A DNA stretch of 64,000 nt from Halomonas sp. McH1-25 (GCF_022348165.1 NZ_JAKRFI010000001.1:806001-870000), one strand, 5' to 3'. Positions 45,608 to 54,331 are shown, counted from the first letter of the stretch. Notes: a model not told the origin generated them from the sequence alone. Numbers and translations are program-made.

Positions 45608-46159
45608 ATGTCCGATGATGTTGGCTCACGTCTGCGCGCTCTGCGTACCCTGCGCGGCATCTCTCAGCGTGAGCTGGCCAAGCGCTGTGGTGTGACGCAC
45701 TCCAGCCTGTCGCTGATCGAGCAGAACAAGGTCAGCCCCTCGGTCAGCTCGTTGAAAAAGATTCTCGACGCCATTCCTATCAGCGTCGGCGACTTTTTCA
45801 CCATGGAACTGACGAATCGCGACCAAGTGTTTTATCGCGCCGACGAACTGCCCGATATCGGCAGTGGCGACGTGATCTACCAGCTGGTCGGTGCCAACCG
45901 CGATTCACGGGCACTCTCGTTCATGGTCGAAACGTATGCCCCAGGCGCCGACACCGGACGCGAGATGATCGCCCACCGCGGCGAGGAAGCCGGGGTGATT
46001 CTCGACGGGGAAATCGAGATCACCATCGGTGCCGATAGCCGTGTCCTCGGCCCCGGCGAAGCCTACTACTTCAATACCAACGTGCCCCACCGCTTTCGCA
46101 ATCCCGGCCAGGTGGCCTGCAAGCTGGTATCGTGCTGCACGCCCGCCAAGTCCTTCTAG
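45608..46159 (+). CDS. puuR: XRE-cupin transcriptional regulator, PuuR-like
   Basis: A 183-residue regulator with an XRE helix-turn-helix at about residues 8-62 (LRTLRGISQRELAKRCGVTH; SLSLIEQNKVSPSVSSLKKI) and a cupin domain at about 105-175 (EEAGVILDGEIEITIGADSR; NTNVPHRFRNPG). This architecture and length fit E. coli PuuR (185), the repressor of putrescine use. The flanking genes are all for polyamine catabolism, supporting that role. GAGGAGTAACGC precedes the ATG. The regulated sites are inferred. Confidence 0.88.
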   Translation: MSDDVGSRLRALRTLRGISQRELAKRCGVTHSSLSLIEQNKVSPSVSSLKKILDAIPISVGDFFTMELTNRDQVFYRADELPDIGSGDVIYQLVGANRDSRALSFMVETYAPGADTGREMIAHRGEEAGVILDGEIEITIGADSRVLGPGEAYYFNTNVPHRFRNPGQVACKLVSCCTPAKSF

Positions 46160-46192
46160 ACATCGGTTCAATGAGTCCAAGCCTCGTATGGA

Positions 46193-47692
46193 TCAGGGAT
46201 TCAGCGACATCCACACCGTCTTGAGTTCGGAATACTCCTCCAGTGAATGATGCGACTTGTCGCGGCCGTTGCCCGATTGCTTCACGCCTCCGAACGGCAC
46301 CGTCATGTCGCCGCCCGCCCAGTTGTTGACGAACACCTGACCGGAATGCAGGCGCCGCGACACACGCATGATGCGGTCGATGTCCTGGCTCCACAGCCCA
46401 GCGGCCAGGCCATACTCGCTGTCATTGGCCAGTGCGATGGCCTCTTCTTCACTGTCGAAGCCGAACACCGAAAGCACCGGTCCGAAGATTTCCTCGCGAC
46501 CGATGATCATCTGCGGCGTGACGCCGTCGAATACCGTCGGGGCCACGTAGTAACCACCCGCGATCGGGCTGACCGCCTGCCCCCCGGTGCGCAGGCGTGC
46601 GCCCTCCTCGACGCCCTGGCGGATATAGTCGAGAATCCGCTTGTGCTGCACTTCATCGACGATAGCGCCCATGAAGCTATCCGGATCGAGCGGGTCGCCC
46701 GGCTGCATGGTTTCGGCATGTACAAGTACACGCTCGACGAACTCATCACGTACCCTGTTCTCGACCAGCAGCCGCGATCCGGCGATGCACACCTCGCCCT
46801 GATTGTGGAAGATCGCCTCGGCAGCGTTGCGTGCCACGGCATCGAGGTCCTTGCAGTCGGCAAATACCAGGTTGGGGCTCTTGCCGCCGCACTCCAGATA
46901 GACACGCTTGAGGTTGGACTGGCCGGCATACTGCATGAGCTGCTTTCCGACACCGGTGGAGCCGGTGAACGACAGGCAGTCGACGTCCATCGACAACGCC
47001 AGCGCCTTGCCTGCAGTGTGGCCGAAGCCGGGCACGACCTGGAAGACACCCTCGGGCAGCCCGGCCTCCTGGGCCAGTTGCGCCAGGCGCAGCGCGGACA
47101 GCGGCGATTTCTCCGACGGTTTGAGAATCACGCTGTTGCCGGCGGCCAGCGCCGGGCCGATCTTCCAGGCGGTCATCATCATCGGGAAGTTCCACGGCAC
47201 GATCGAGCCCACTACGCCGAGCGGCTCGCGCAATACCAGGCCGAGACTGTCTTCACCGGTAGGCGCCACCTCGCCATAGACCTTATCGATGGTCTCGGCA
47301 TTGTAGCGGATGCAACCGATCGCACCCGCCATGTCGCCCAAGGAACTGGAAATCGGCTTGCCCATGTCCAGCGTGTCGAGCAACGCCAACTCGTGCTTGT
47401 GCGTTTCCATCAATTCGGCCAGGCGCAACATGGCCTGCCTGCGTTTGCCCGGCGCCAGGCGCGACCAGCCGCCACGCTCGAACGCCTCGCGGGCATGACG
47501 CACGGCAAGCTCGACGTCGGCGTTGTCGCAGCTAGCCACCTCGGCAAGCTGCTCGCCCGTGGCCGGATTGATCACCGGGAAGCGTTGGCCGCTGGCGGCC
47601 TCGACGAAGCGTTGACCGATGAAGGCACGGGTCTCGTAGGTCAGTTCGCCAGCCAGGCGCTGCCAGTCGGCGTGGGTCATGGAGGCTGTCAT
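46193..47692 (-). CDS. puuC: Aldehyde dehydrogenase, PuuC-like
   Basis: A 499-residue NAD(P)-dependent aldehyde dehydrogenase. In the Puu pathway PuuC oxidises gamma-glutamyl-gamma-aminobutyraldehyde. The cofactor region FTGSTGVGKQLMQYA, the catalytic Glu in LECGGKSPNLVF and the catalytic Cys in NQGEVCIAGSR are all present. The N-terminus (DWQRLAGELTYETRAFIGQR) is PuuC-like. It converges on the PuuR-like gene and is divergent from a glutamine-synthetase-like gene. A good promoter lies at 47756-47784. Substrate is inferred from context. Confidence 0.9.
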   Translation of the reverse strand: MTASMTHADWQRLAGELTYETRAFIGQRFVEAASGQRFPVINPATGEQLAEVASCDNADVELAVRHAREAFERGGWSRLAPGKRRQAMLRLAELMETHKHELALLDTLDMGKPISSSLGDMAGAIGCIRYNAETIDKVYGEVAPTGEDSLGLVLREPLGVVGSIVPWNFPMMMTAWKIGPALAAGNSVILKPSEKSPLSALRLAQLAQEAGLPEGVFQVVPGFGHTAGKALALSMDVDCLSFTGSTGVGKQLMQYAGQSNLKRVYLECGGKSPNLVFADCKDLDAVARNAAEAIFHNQGEVCIAGSRLLVENRVRDEFVERVLVHAETMQPGDPLDPDSFMGAIVDEVQHKRILDYIRQGVEEGARLRTGGQAVSPIAGGYYVAPTVFDGVTPQMIIGREEIFGPVLSVFGFDSEEEAIALANDSEYGLAAGLWSQDIDRIMRVSRRLHSGQVFVNNWAGGDMTVPFGGVKQSGNGRDKSHHSLEEYSELKTVWMSLNP

Positions 47693-47755
47693 TGTCCGTC
47701 TCCCATGGGTGAATTAGTCGAGGCGTCTGCCCACCATTAGTGTTTTATTATTCTC

Positions 47756-47784
47756 AACATAACGTGCTCAAAAAGCTTTGCCAA
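47756..47784 (-). promoter_or_regulatory. Promoter of puuC with overlapping candidate operator
   Basis: On the minus strand TTGGCA (47779-47784) and TATGTT (47756-47761) are exactly 17 bases apart. The sequence TTTTATTATTCTCAACA (plus strand, 47743-47759) covers the -10 and start point. Related sequences lie upstream of the puuB genes. Confidence 0.55.
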
Positions 47785-47967
47785 GGAGGGTCAAAAACTT
47801 ACCTTCAGATCGTCATTTCCCATAATATCTGAATAGGAGCTCGTTGTTTCTATGTCCCTCCCCCTCCCTTCGATCGAGTTTATGGCGTAAAAAATTTGAC
47901 AACAAATCCAGCCAGCGAAAAGATGGCAGACATACACGACGATTATCAGCACAAAGGGTTTCACCTC

Positions 47968-49347
47968 ATGACGTCCGCAACTGCCCAGAGCGAAGCCAGG
48001 GCCTTTCTCGAACAGTATCCCGACATCGAGAGCTTCGACCTGCTGATCAGTGACCTCAACGGCGTGCTGCGGGGCAAGCGCATTCCTCGTGACAACCTGA
48101 TCAAGGCCTACCGCAACGGCACCAACCTACCGGCCTCGCTGTTTGCGCTGGACATCAACGGCAACACCATCGAAGAAACCGGTCTGGGCCTATCCTCGGG
48201 GGACGGTGACCGGGTCTGCCGTCCGATTGCCGGATCGCTCAAGCCAACGCCCTGGCTACGCGAAGGGCGACAGGCACAGTTGCTGATGACCATGGAAGAG
48301 CTCGATGGCCAGCCATTCTTTGCCGACCCGCGCCAGGTGCTACGCAAGGTACTCGATGGTTTCAGGGCCCAGGGACTGACCCCGGTCGTGGCAATGGAAC
48401 TGGAATTTTACCTGGTCGATAGGCGCCGTGACGACCTTGGCCTGGCCCAACCGCCCTGCTCGCCCGGCACCGGCGAACGTGCAACCCAAAGCCAGCTCTA
48501 CTCGATCAACGAACTCGACGAATACGCCGACTTTCTCGAAGAGATCCACCAGGCCGCGGTCGAGCAACAGCTCCCGCTGGATACGGCACTCAAGGAGTGC
48601 GCTCCGGGACAGTTCGAGATCAACCTGATCCACTGCGACGACGCGCTACGCGCCGGGGATAGTGCCGTCCTGCTCAAGCGCCTGATCAAGGGTGTGGCCC
48701 TCAACCATGGCTTCGAGGCCACCTTCATGGCCAAGCCCTACGGCGACGAAGCCGGCAGTGGCGCACATGTCCATATCAGTCTCGTCGATGCCCAGGGGAA
48801 CAATGTCTTCGCCAGTGACGACGAGAACCCGCTCGGCACGCCGCAGTTGCGTCAGGCCATTGCCGGCATGCTGAAGCTGATGCCCGATTCGATGGCCATT
48901 TTCGCGCCTAACTTCAATTCATACCGACGTTTTCAGCCCGGCCTATACGTGCCAATGGCGCCTTCCTGGGGCTACGACAATCGTTCCGTCGCCGTACGCA
49001 TCCCCTCGGGCCCCAATGCCGCGCGGCGTATCGAGCATAGGGTGGCAGGCGCCGACACCAACCCCTACCTGCTGTTGGCTACCCTGCTGGCGTCGGTGCT
49101 ATATGGCATCGACAATGAGCTGACACCGCCGGAGCCCATCGAAGGCAATGCCTACGAACAGCTCGAGCCGAGCCTGACCAACAGCTGGCAACAAGCCCTC
49201 GATCTGTTCGCTGCAAGCGACGTACTCGCCGAGGCACTGGGCCGCGACTTCCATCATGTCTACCATGCCAATCGGCTTGCCGAGCGTGCCGAGGCCATGC
49301 GCACCGTCAGCACCCTGGAATACGACTGGTACCTGCGCCATGTCTGA
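47968..49347 (+). CDS. Glutamine-synthetase-family ligase (gamma-glutamylpolyamine synthetase), copy 1
   Basis: A type I glutamine-synthetase-like enzyme of 459 residues, related to PuuA/SpuI-type gamma-glutamylpolyamine synthetases that join glutamate to putrescine or another amine using ATP. Metal and nucleotide motifs are VVAMELEFYLVD, AGSGAHVHISL and FAPNFNSYRRFQPG, with the Arg region DNRSVAVRIPSG. ATG 47968 is favoured because GGG precedes it by nine bases; ATG 47923 and TTG 47896 are in frame. It is transcribed away from puuC. The exact amine substrate cannot be told from sequence. Confidence 0.85.
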   Translation: MTSATAQSEARAFLEQYPDIESFDLLISDLNGVLRGKRIPRDNLIKAYRNGTNLPASLFALDINGNTIEETGLGLSSGDGDRVCRPIAGSLKPTPWLREGRQAQLLMTMEELDGQPFFADPRQVLRKVLDGFRAQGLTPVVAMELEFYLVDRRRDDLGLAQPPCSPGTGERATQSQLYSINELDEYADFLEEIHQAAVEQQLPLDTALKECAPGQFEINLIHCDDALRAGDSAVLLKRLIKGVALNHGFEATFMAKPYGDEAGSGAHVHISLVDAQGNNVFASDDENPLGTPQLRQAIAGMLKLMPDSMAIFAPNFNSYRRFQPGLYVPMAPSWGYDNRSVAVRIPSGPNAARRIEHRVAGADTNPYLLLATLLASVLYGIDNELTPPEPIEGNAYEQLEPSLTNSWQQALDLFAASDVLAEALGRDFHHVYHANRLAERAEAMRTVSTLEYDWYLRHV

Positions 49348-49370
49348 TTCTGATTGAACCACGTAAAAGA

Positions 49371-49396
49371 CAAGGCCCCGCAAGAGCGGGACCTTG
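49371..49396. terminator. Hairpin between the copy-1 ligase and the glycine-zipper gene
   Basis: CAAGGCCCCGC (49371-49381) pairs with GCGGGACCTTG (49386-49396) with one mismatch and an AAGA loop. On the minus strand TTGTCTTTTACG follows, so it best serves the leftward glycine-zipper gene. Confidence 0.65.
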
Positions 49397-49427
49397 AGGA
49401 CGGTATACGGTTCTTGATTCGTATCGA

Positions 49428-49988
49428 TTATGACGTTTCCATGGCCTGACCCGCCAGGTGCCACTGAGGTTGGCCATTTCTCAGGAGCACGCGGCTACCT
49501 TCAGGCGCCTCGTCGAGCTGGGTTCGGTAGGCCTCGCCATCGACACGATACTCGACATCGAAACCGATGACTTTCTGCTGAGTGTCGGTAACCGTGTGGC
49601 AGCGCTGTTCGGTCGTGGTGTAGGTATCGCCCTGCTGCATACGGCCCTGGACCTCGCGTCCGGCAAAACCACCGGCCACGGCACCGGCTGCAGTCGCGAT
49701 TTTCTTGCCACTGCCACCACCGACCTGATTACCCAGCACACCACCGACGATCGCCCCGATAGCCGTGCCAGCGATGCGATTGGCGTCCTGGACCGGGCGC
49801 TGCCGAGTCACAGCCACCTCTTCACAAACCTCACGGGGCGTTTCGATACTTTCAGTAATGCGCTCGACATTGATGATTTCGGCGTACTGCGGCCCCTGGT
49901 CGACGTTCTGGATCTGGTAGGCGCCGAATGCCAGCCCGCCCAGGCCCAGCACTGATAAGGTACTGCCGATAACGATAGATTTGCTCAT
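49428..49988 (-). CDS. Glycine-zipper 2TM domain envelope protein
   Basis: A 186-residue protein with an N-terminal hydrophobic segment (VIGSTLSVLGLGGLAFGAYQ) but no lipobox Cys. A central glycine-zipper domain follows (AGTAIGAIVGGVLGNQVGGG and ATAAGAVAGGFAGREVQGRM), and then a C-terminal region with YEVEYRVDG-like sequence (FDVEYRVDGEAYRTQLDEAP). Similar Rickettsia-17-kDa/SlyB-type domains occur in outer-membrane proteins. GGAGG precedes the ATG. It sits inside the polyamine island without obvious functional link. The specific role is unknown. Confidence 0.85.
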   Translation of the reverse strand: MSKSIVIGSTLSVLGLGGLAFGAYQIQNVDQGPQYAEIINVERITESIETPREVCEEVAVTRQRPVQDANRIAGTAIGAIVGGVLGNQVGGGSGKKIATAAGAVAGGFAGREVQGRMQQGDTYTTTEQRCHTVTDTQQKVIGFDVEYRVDGEAYRTQLDEAPEGSRVLLRNGQPQWHLAGQAMETS

Positions 49989-50299
49989 AGTGGTTCGCCT
50001 CCTGTTCTTCTAGCTGACTAACGTCATGGTCAGGATGCCGCCGATGGAATCGAACGGCTGCGGGGCGTCATGTCCCCGGACATGAGCGCACCGGGCGATG
50101 TGTGATTCCGTCACCGCCGGCTCAAGCGGCGACGTAAGCGTGTGAGACGAAAGGTAATATGACGCAAGTTGAGCGCAAAGAAAAGTTACGAAAACGGTGT
50201 TTCCATACTTTTTGTCAGTTTCGCGATGCGTGCCAGCAAGTGATGGCGACCCAGCCGCGCTGCAATGACAATGTCTAAAGTGCGACATGCAGTGCCGAG
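49989..50299. other. Intergenic region between glycine-zipper gene and puuB copy 1
   Basis: A 311-base gap. It should hold the promoter of the leftward glycine-zipper gene and the 3' end of the puuB transcript. I see a perfect palindrome TCATGTCC-CC-GGACATGA (50068-50085) and a CGCCG/CGGCG hairpin near 50115-50131. An in-frame minus-strand stretch here has no family features and no ribosome site, so I call no gene. Confidence 0.6.
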
Positions 50300-51589
50300 C
50301 TACACCCCCAGCGCATCGCGCATTCGGTAGTACCACGCCCCCAGGGTGGTCAGCGGTACGCTTAGCGCACGCCCTCCCGGGAACGGCAAATGCGGCAAGC
50401 CGGCAAAGGCATCGAAGCGTTCGTTCTGACCATCCAGCACTTCGGCAATCAGTCGACCGGCCAAGTGCGAGCAGGTCACGCCATGACCGGAATAGCCTTG
50501 CGCGTAATAGACGTTGGCATTGATACGCCCGAACTGTGGCAAACGGTTGAGCGTCAGCAGGAAGGTTCCGCTCCAGGCATAGTCGATCCCGACGCCCTTG
50601 AGCTGGGGAAAGGTGGTTTCCAGCTTGGGGCGGATTACGCTTTCGATACTGTTCGGGTCCTGCCCGCCGTAGCTGACACCGCCGCCGTAGATGAGTCGGC
50701 GGTCCGCGGACAAGCGATAGTAGTCGAGCAGATAGTTGCAGTCTTCCACGGCACGATCGGTCGGCAGAATGTCCCGAGCAGTGGCGTCGTCCAGCGGTTC
50801 GGTAGTGATTACCTGAGTGCTGGCAGGCATCGATTTACCTTCCAGTTGAGGCATCAAGCCTTTCATGTAGGCATTGCCGGCCAGCACCACGCGATCGGCC
50901 ACGACCCTGCCCTCCGGGGTATGCAGACGTGCCGGTTCGCCGTGCTCGATCGAGGTCACCGGCGTCAGCTCGTAGACCTTGCCACCCAGCGATTCCAAGG
51001 CGGCGGCCTGGCCCAGCACCAGGTTGAGCGGATGAAGATGCCCCCCCGAGTGATCGAGCAGCGCCCCGACGTAACGATCGCTGCCGATCTCGCGACGATA
51101 GGCTCGGCCCTCGAGCAGTTCGAGCTGGTCGTTGCCGAAACGCTCCCATAATGCCTTGTGCTCGACCAGCCCCCTCATCTGCTTGGCGTTGCACGCAGCG
51201 AACAGGTTGCCTTCCTTGAGATCACAGGCAATGGCGTAACGAGCGATGCGCTCGCGAATGATACGGTTGCCCTCGAACGCCATGTCGCCCAAGGCACGGG
51301 CCGTCTCGCTGCCGTAACGTGACTCGATCACGTCCATGTCACGGCTGTAACTGTTGACGATCTGCCCGCCATTGCGCCCAGATGCGCCGTAACCGATACG
51401 CGCCGCTTCCAGCACCACGACACGATACCCCTTTTCCGCCAGGTGCAGTGCCGCGGAGATCCCCGTGAATCCGGCGCCGACCACGCAGACATCGCATTGG
51501 ATCTCGCCCTGCAGCGCGGAGCGCTCTGGACTGGGATTGGCGGAGGCGGCGTAATAGGACGCGGCATGTGCGGTACCGGGCTGGGACAT
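50300..51589 (-). CDS. puuB: FAD-dependent oxidoreductase, PuuB-like, copy 1
   Basis: A 429-residue DAO-family flavoprotein like E. coli PuuB, the gamma-glutamylputrescine oxidase that releases H2O2 and an aldehyde. The FAD-binding start is VCVVGAGFTGISAALHLAEK with VVLEAARIGYGASGRNGGQI. The C-terminal flavin region is YYAQGYSGHGVTCSHLAGRL. It is downstream of potF copy 1 but separated by a hairpin and its own promoter candidate. A second PuuB-like gene lies at the head of the operon. Confidence 0.9.
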   Translation of the reverse strand: MSQPGTAHAASYYAASANPSPERSALQGEIQCDVCVVGAGFTGISAALHLAEKGYRVVVLEAARIGYGASGRNGGQIVNSYSRDMDVIESRYGSETARALGDMAFEGNRIIRERIARYAIACDLKEGNLFAACNAKQMRGLVEHKALWERFGNDQLELLEGRAYRREIGSDRYVGALLDHSGGHLHPLNLVLGQAAALESLGGKVYELTPVTSIEHGEPARLHTPEGRVVADRVVLAGNAYMKGLMPQLEGKSMPASTQVITTEPLDDATARDILPTDRAVEDCNYLLDYYRLSADRRLIYGGGVSYGGQDPNSIESVIRPKLETTFPQLKGVGIDYAWSGTFLLTLNRLPQFGRINANVYYAQGYSGHGVTCSHLAGRLIAEVLDGQNERFDAFAGLPHLPFPGGRALSVPLTTLGAWYYRMRDALGV

Positions 51590-51635
51590 GGCTCTCTCCG
51601 GAACGGTTGTTTGTTTTATTCAACAGATAGCCCCG

Positions 51636-51665
51636 ATATTACTTGGCATATCGCTGATCTATCAA
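51636..51665 (-). promoter_or_regulatory. Promoter of puuB copy 1
   Basis: On the minus strand TTGATA (51660-51665) and TAATAT (51636-51641) are 18 bases apart, about 50 bases before the gene. TTTTATTCAACA (51614-51625) sits just after the predicted start and TTTTATTTGCAACA (51677-51690) just before the -35. Confidence 0.5.
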
Positions 51666-51716
51666 GAAATCCGGTATTTTATTTGCAACACTCAGCACCG
51701 AAGCGTTCTGGAGTGA

Positions 51717-51740
51717 ACGGCCGGGGCGATGCCCGGCCGT
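51717..51740 (-). terminator. Hairpin after potF copy 1
   Basis: Perfect 9-bp stem ACGGCCGGG (51717-51725) with CCCGGCCGT (51732-51740), about 30 bases beyond the potF stop. No U tract follows, so termination may be partial. Confidence 0.5.
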
Positions 51741-51769
51741 GACAACCGAGAGGCAGCCTGCATTGCGAC

Positions 51770-52840
51770 TCAGCGACTCAGCGCTTCGTTCCACAACTGC
51801 TGAAGGAGCTGCAAGGTGTCGCCACTCACCGATGGCGTGGAAACCAGGCGCTGACGTGTCTGTGCATCGGGCATGACTGGCGGCTCGCGCAGGGCGGGAT
51901 CCACCAGTGCCAAGGCTTCCTTGTTGGGCGTAGTGTAGCGATTGTAGTTGGCCAGTTGTGCGGCCACATCGGGGCGCAACATGTACTCGACAAAGGCTCG
52001 CGCCGCCTCGGGGTGTGGCGCACGGGCCGGTATCGCCAGCACGTCGACCCAGCGCTGCGAGCCCTCTTCGGGGATGAAGAAACCGATCTTGCCGTAGGTT
52101 TCGGACGACTCGGCCAGCTTGTTGGCCAGATCGCCATTGTAGGCCACACCCGCCTGAATGGTGCCGCGCGCCAGTTGCTCGATGGTTGCCGTGGCATCGA
52201 CGAAACCCACGAAATTGTCGCGCTGGCGTGTTTCACTGATCAGCTTGGCCGCCTCGATCCACGGCTCCTTGCCCACACAATCGAAACCGTATCCCAGATA
52301 GGCACACGCCGTGCCGAAGGTGAACTGGGCATCGCCCTTGAGCAGCGCGAACGGCTGCGCGTCATTGACCTCGGGATCGTAGAGCAGCGCCCAGCTTGGC
52401 TCGGGATCCGGCCACGTTTCGGTATTGTAGGCAATGCCCGTCATGCCCCACAGGTAGGGAACGGTGTAGCGCCCTTCCGGATCGTAGTCGGGTGTCTGGA
52501 ACTCATCCAGAATCGCCTCGCGCCCTGGCAAGGGCTCGCCTTCGGCGGTCAACGGCTGGACCAGGCCTGCCCCAATCAACCGCGGCATGAAATATCCCGA
52601 CGGCACGATCACATCGTACTGGGCATCGCCGCCGGCGGTCAGCTTGGAAAACATCTCGGCGTTCGAATTGTAGTAGTTCAGCACCACCTCGATGCCGGTC
52701 TCTTCCTCGAACGCCTCGATCAGCGCCGGGTCCATGTAGTCCGACCAGTTGAAGAGATTGAGCTGCTGTTGAGCGGCGACCGGCATGGCCAGTATCGACA
52801 ACCCCAGTCCGACAGCGACAAGCAAAGGACGATGAGACAT
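51770..52840 (-). CDS. Putrescine/polyamine-binding periplasmic protein, PotF/SpuD-like, copy 1
   Basis: A 356-residue extracellular solute-binding protein with a signal peptide (cleavage near PVAAQ). Binding motifs of the PotF family are LNLFNWSDYMDP, YDVIVPSGYFMPRL and LWGMTGIAYN. A Cys pair in GTACAYLGYGFDCVG could form the family's disulfide. It lies in the same operon as the PotGHI transporter and a second binding protein. Two binding proteins per transporter also occur in the Pseudomonas spuDEFGH cluster, where they differ in preferred polyamine. Confidence 0.92.
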   Translation of the reverse strand: MSHRPLLVAVGLGLSILAMPVAAQQQLNLFNWSDYMDPALIEAFEEETGIEVVLNYYNSNAEMFSKLTAGGDAQYDVIVPSGYFMPRLIGAGLVQPLTAEGEPLPGREAILDEFQTPDYDPEGRYTVPYLWGMTGIAYNTETWPDPEPSWALLYDPEVNDAQPFALLKGDAQFTFGTACAYLGYGFDCVGKEPWIEAAKLISETRQRDNFVGFVDATATIEQLARGTIQAGVAYNGDLANKLAESSETYGKIGFFIPEEGSQRWVDVLAIPARAPHPEAARAFVEYMLRPDVAAQLANYNRYTTPNKEALALVDPALREPPVMPDAQTRQRLVSTPSVSGDTLQLLQQLWNEALSR

Positions 52841-52874
52841 GAACGGATCCTTGTGGTAGATGTAAAAAAACCGC

Positions 52875-54236
52875 TCACACCCTCAGCAGCAGGTGCTCGC
52901 GCTCCCAGGAGCTGATGACGCGGAAGTAGGCGGTATGCTCGGCACGCTTGACCGCCAGGTAGCTGTTGGTGAAGCGCTCGCCGAGCAGGTCGGACAGCGC
53001 CGGGCATTCCCGCAGGGCGTCCAGTGCCGGCCCGATATCGTCCGGGAGCTTGTTGCCGGCCGACCAGGCAGAGCCAACCATCGGTGGGCGCGGATCCAAC
53101 TGGCTGATCATGCCCAGGTAACCGCAGGCCAGCGAGGCGGCCATCGCCAGGTAGGGGTTGGCATCGGCGCCCCCCAGACGATTCTCGACCCGCATCGCCT
53201 CGGGCGCGCCCACCGGCACGCGCAGGCCCACCGTCCGGTTGTCGTAGCCCCACTCCGTGTTGACCGGCGCCGAGCCACTGGTCTCGCTGCGCATCAATCG
53301 TCGGTAGGAATTGACGTTCGGTGCGAAGAACGGCATCGCCGCCGGCAGGTATTGCTGCAGTCCACCAATGTAATGATGGAACAGGCGACTGGCCTGCCCA
53401 TCCTCACCGGCAAACAGGTTCGCGCCGCTGTCGTCGATCAGGCTCTGGTGGATATGCATCGAGCTGCCGGGCTCGTTGGACATCGGCTTGGCCATGAACG
53501 TCGCATACATGCCGTGCCGTAGCGCGGTCTCGCGCAGAATACGTTTGAACATCACCACTTGATCGGCCAGCATCAACGGATCGCCGTGTTGGAAGTTGAC
53601 CTCCATCTGACCGGCCCCCTCCTCGTGGATCAGGGTATCGATATCCAGATCCATCGCTTCGCAGTAGTCGTACATCTCCTCGAACAGCGGATCGAACTCG
53701 TTGACGGCATCGATGGAGAACGACTGACGACTGCTTTCCTGACGCCCCGTACGGCCGATGGGCGGCTCCAGCGGATAGTCGGAATCCGTATTGGTCTTGA
53801 CCAGATAGAATTCCACCTCAGGCGCGACGACCGGCTTCCAGCCCCGCGCTTTGTAAAGTTCGAGCACGCGCTTGAGGACGCTGCGCGGCGAGAGTTCGAC
53901 CGGCTCGCCGGTCAGGTAGTAGCAATCGTGAATGATCTGGGCGGTGGGGTCGTCGGCCCAGGGCACCAGATAGACCGCGTTTGGGTCGGGAATCAATTGC
54001 ATGTCCAGCTCGGCCGGATTCCAGAACCGGATGTCCTCGTCGTCGGGATACCCTCCGGTGACCGTCTGGATGAAGATCGAATCCGGCAGACGCGGTCGCC
54101 CGCCATTGAGGTACTTGCTGGCGGGCATGATCTTGCCCTTGAGAATACCGGTCAGGTCGGAGACCAGACACTCGACTTCGGTGATGCCATGTTGTCTGAA
54201 CCATTCGCTCAATTCATGGCTTGCACTGTTACTCAT
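52875..54236 (-). CDS. puuA: Glutamine-synthetase-family ligase (gamma-glutamylputrescine synthetase), copy 2
   Basis: A 453-residue glutamine-synthetase-like enzyme close to PuuA/SpuB, which makes gamma-glutamylputrescine with ATP. Motifs are VVAPEVEFYLVK, NEPGSSMHIHQSL and FFAPNVNSYRRLMR, with the Arg region DNRTVGLRVPVG. It starts LSDLTGILKGK-like (VECLVSDLTGILKGKIMP). It differs clearly from copy 1 throughout, so the two are old paralogues and not a recent duplication. It lies between the two potF-like genes. Amine preference is not readable. Confidence 0.9.
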   Translation of the reverse strand: MSNSASHELSEWFRQHGITEVECLVSDLTGILKGKIMPASKYLNGGRPRLPDSIFIQTVTGGYPDDEDIRFWNPAELDMQLIPDPNAVYLVPWADDPTAQIIHDCYYLTGEPVELSPRSVLKRVLELYKARGWKPVVAPEVEFYLVKTNTDSDYPLEPPIGRTGRQESSRQSFSIDAVNEFDPLFEEMYDYCEAMDLDIDTLIHEEGAGQMEVNFQHGDPLMLADQVVMFKRILRETALRHGMYATFMAKPMSNEPGSSMHIHQSLIDDSGANLFAGEDGQASRLFHHYIGGLQQYLPAAMPFFAPNVNSYRRLMRSETSGSAPVNTEWGYDNRTVGLRVPVGAPEAMRVENRLGGADANPYLAMAASLACGYLGMISQLDPRPPMVGSAWSAGNKLPDDIGPALDALRECPALSDLLGERFTNSYLAVKRAEHTAYFRVISSWEREHLLLRV

Positions 54237-54331
54237 ACCTATTTTCCTTGAAGGCTTGTCGCGCGGTTACCGTCCTTCGCGATGTACGGGCACGTAGGGA
54301 GGCGTGACCGACGATAACCACTAGCCCCATT

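Noticed and set aside
46247-47740. 497-codon plus-strand open frame opposite puuC
   Set aside because: It is the antisense shadow of a GC-rich aldehyde dehydrogenase gene, with no recognisable domain or ribosome site.
50010-50336. 108-codon minus-strand frame between the glycine-zipper gene and puuB
   Set aside because: It overlaps the puuB end, has no ribosome site, and its sequence shows no family or membrane pattern beyond chance.
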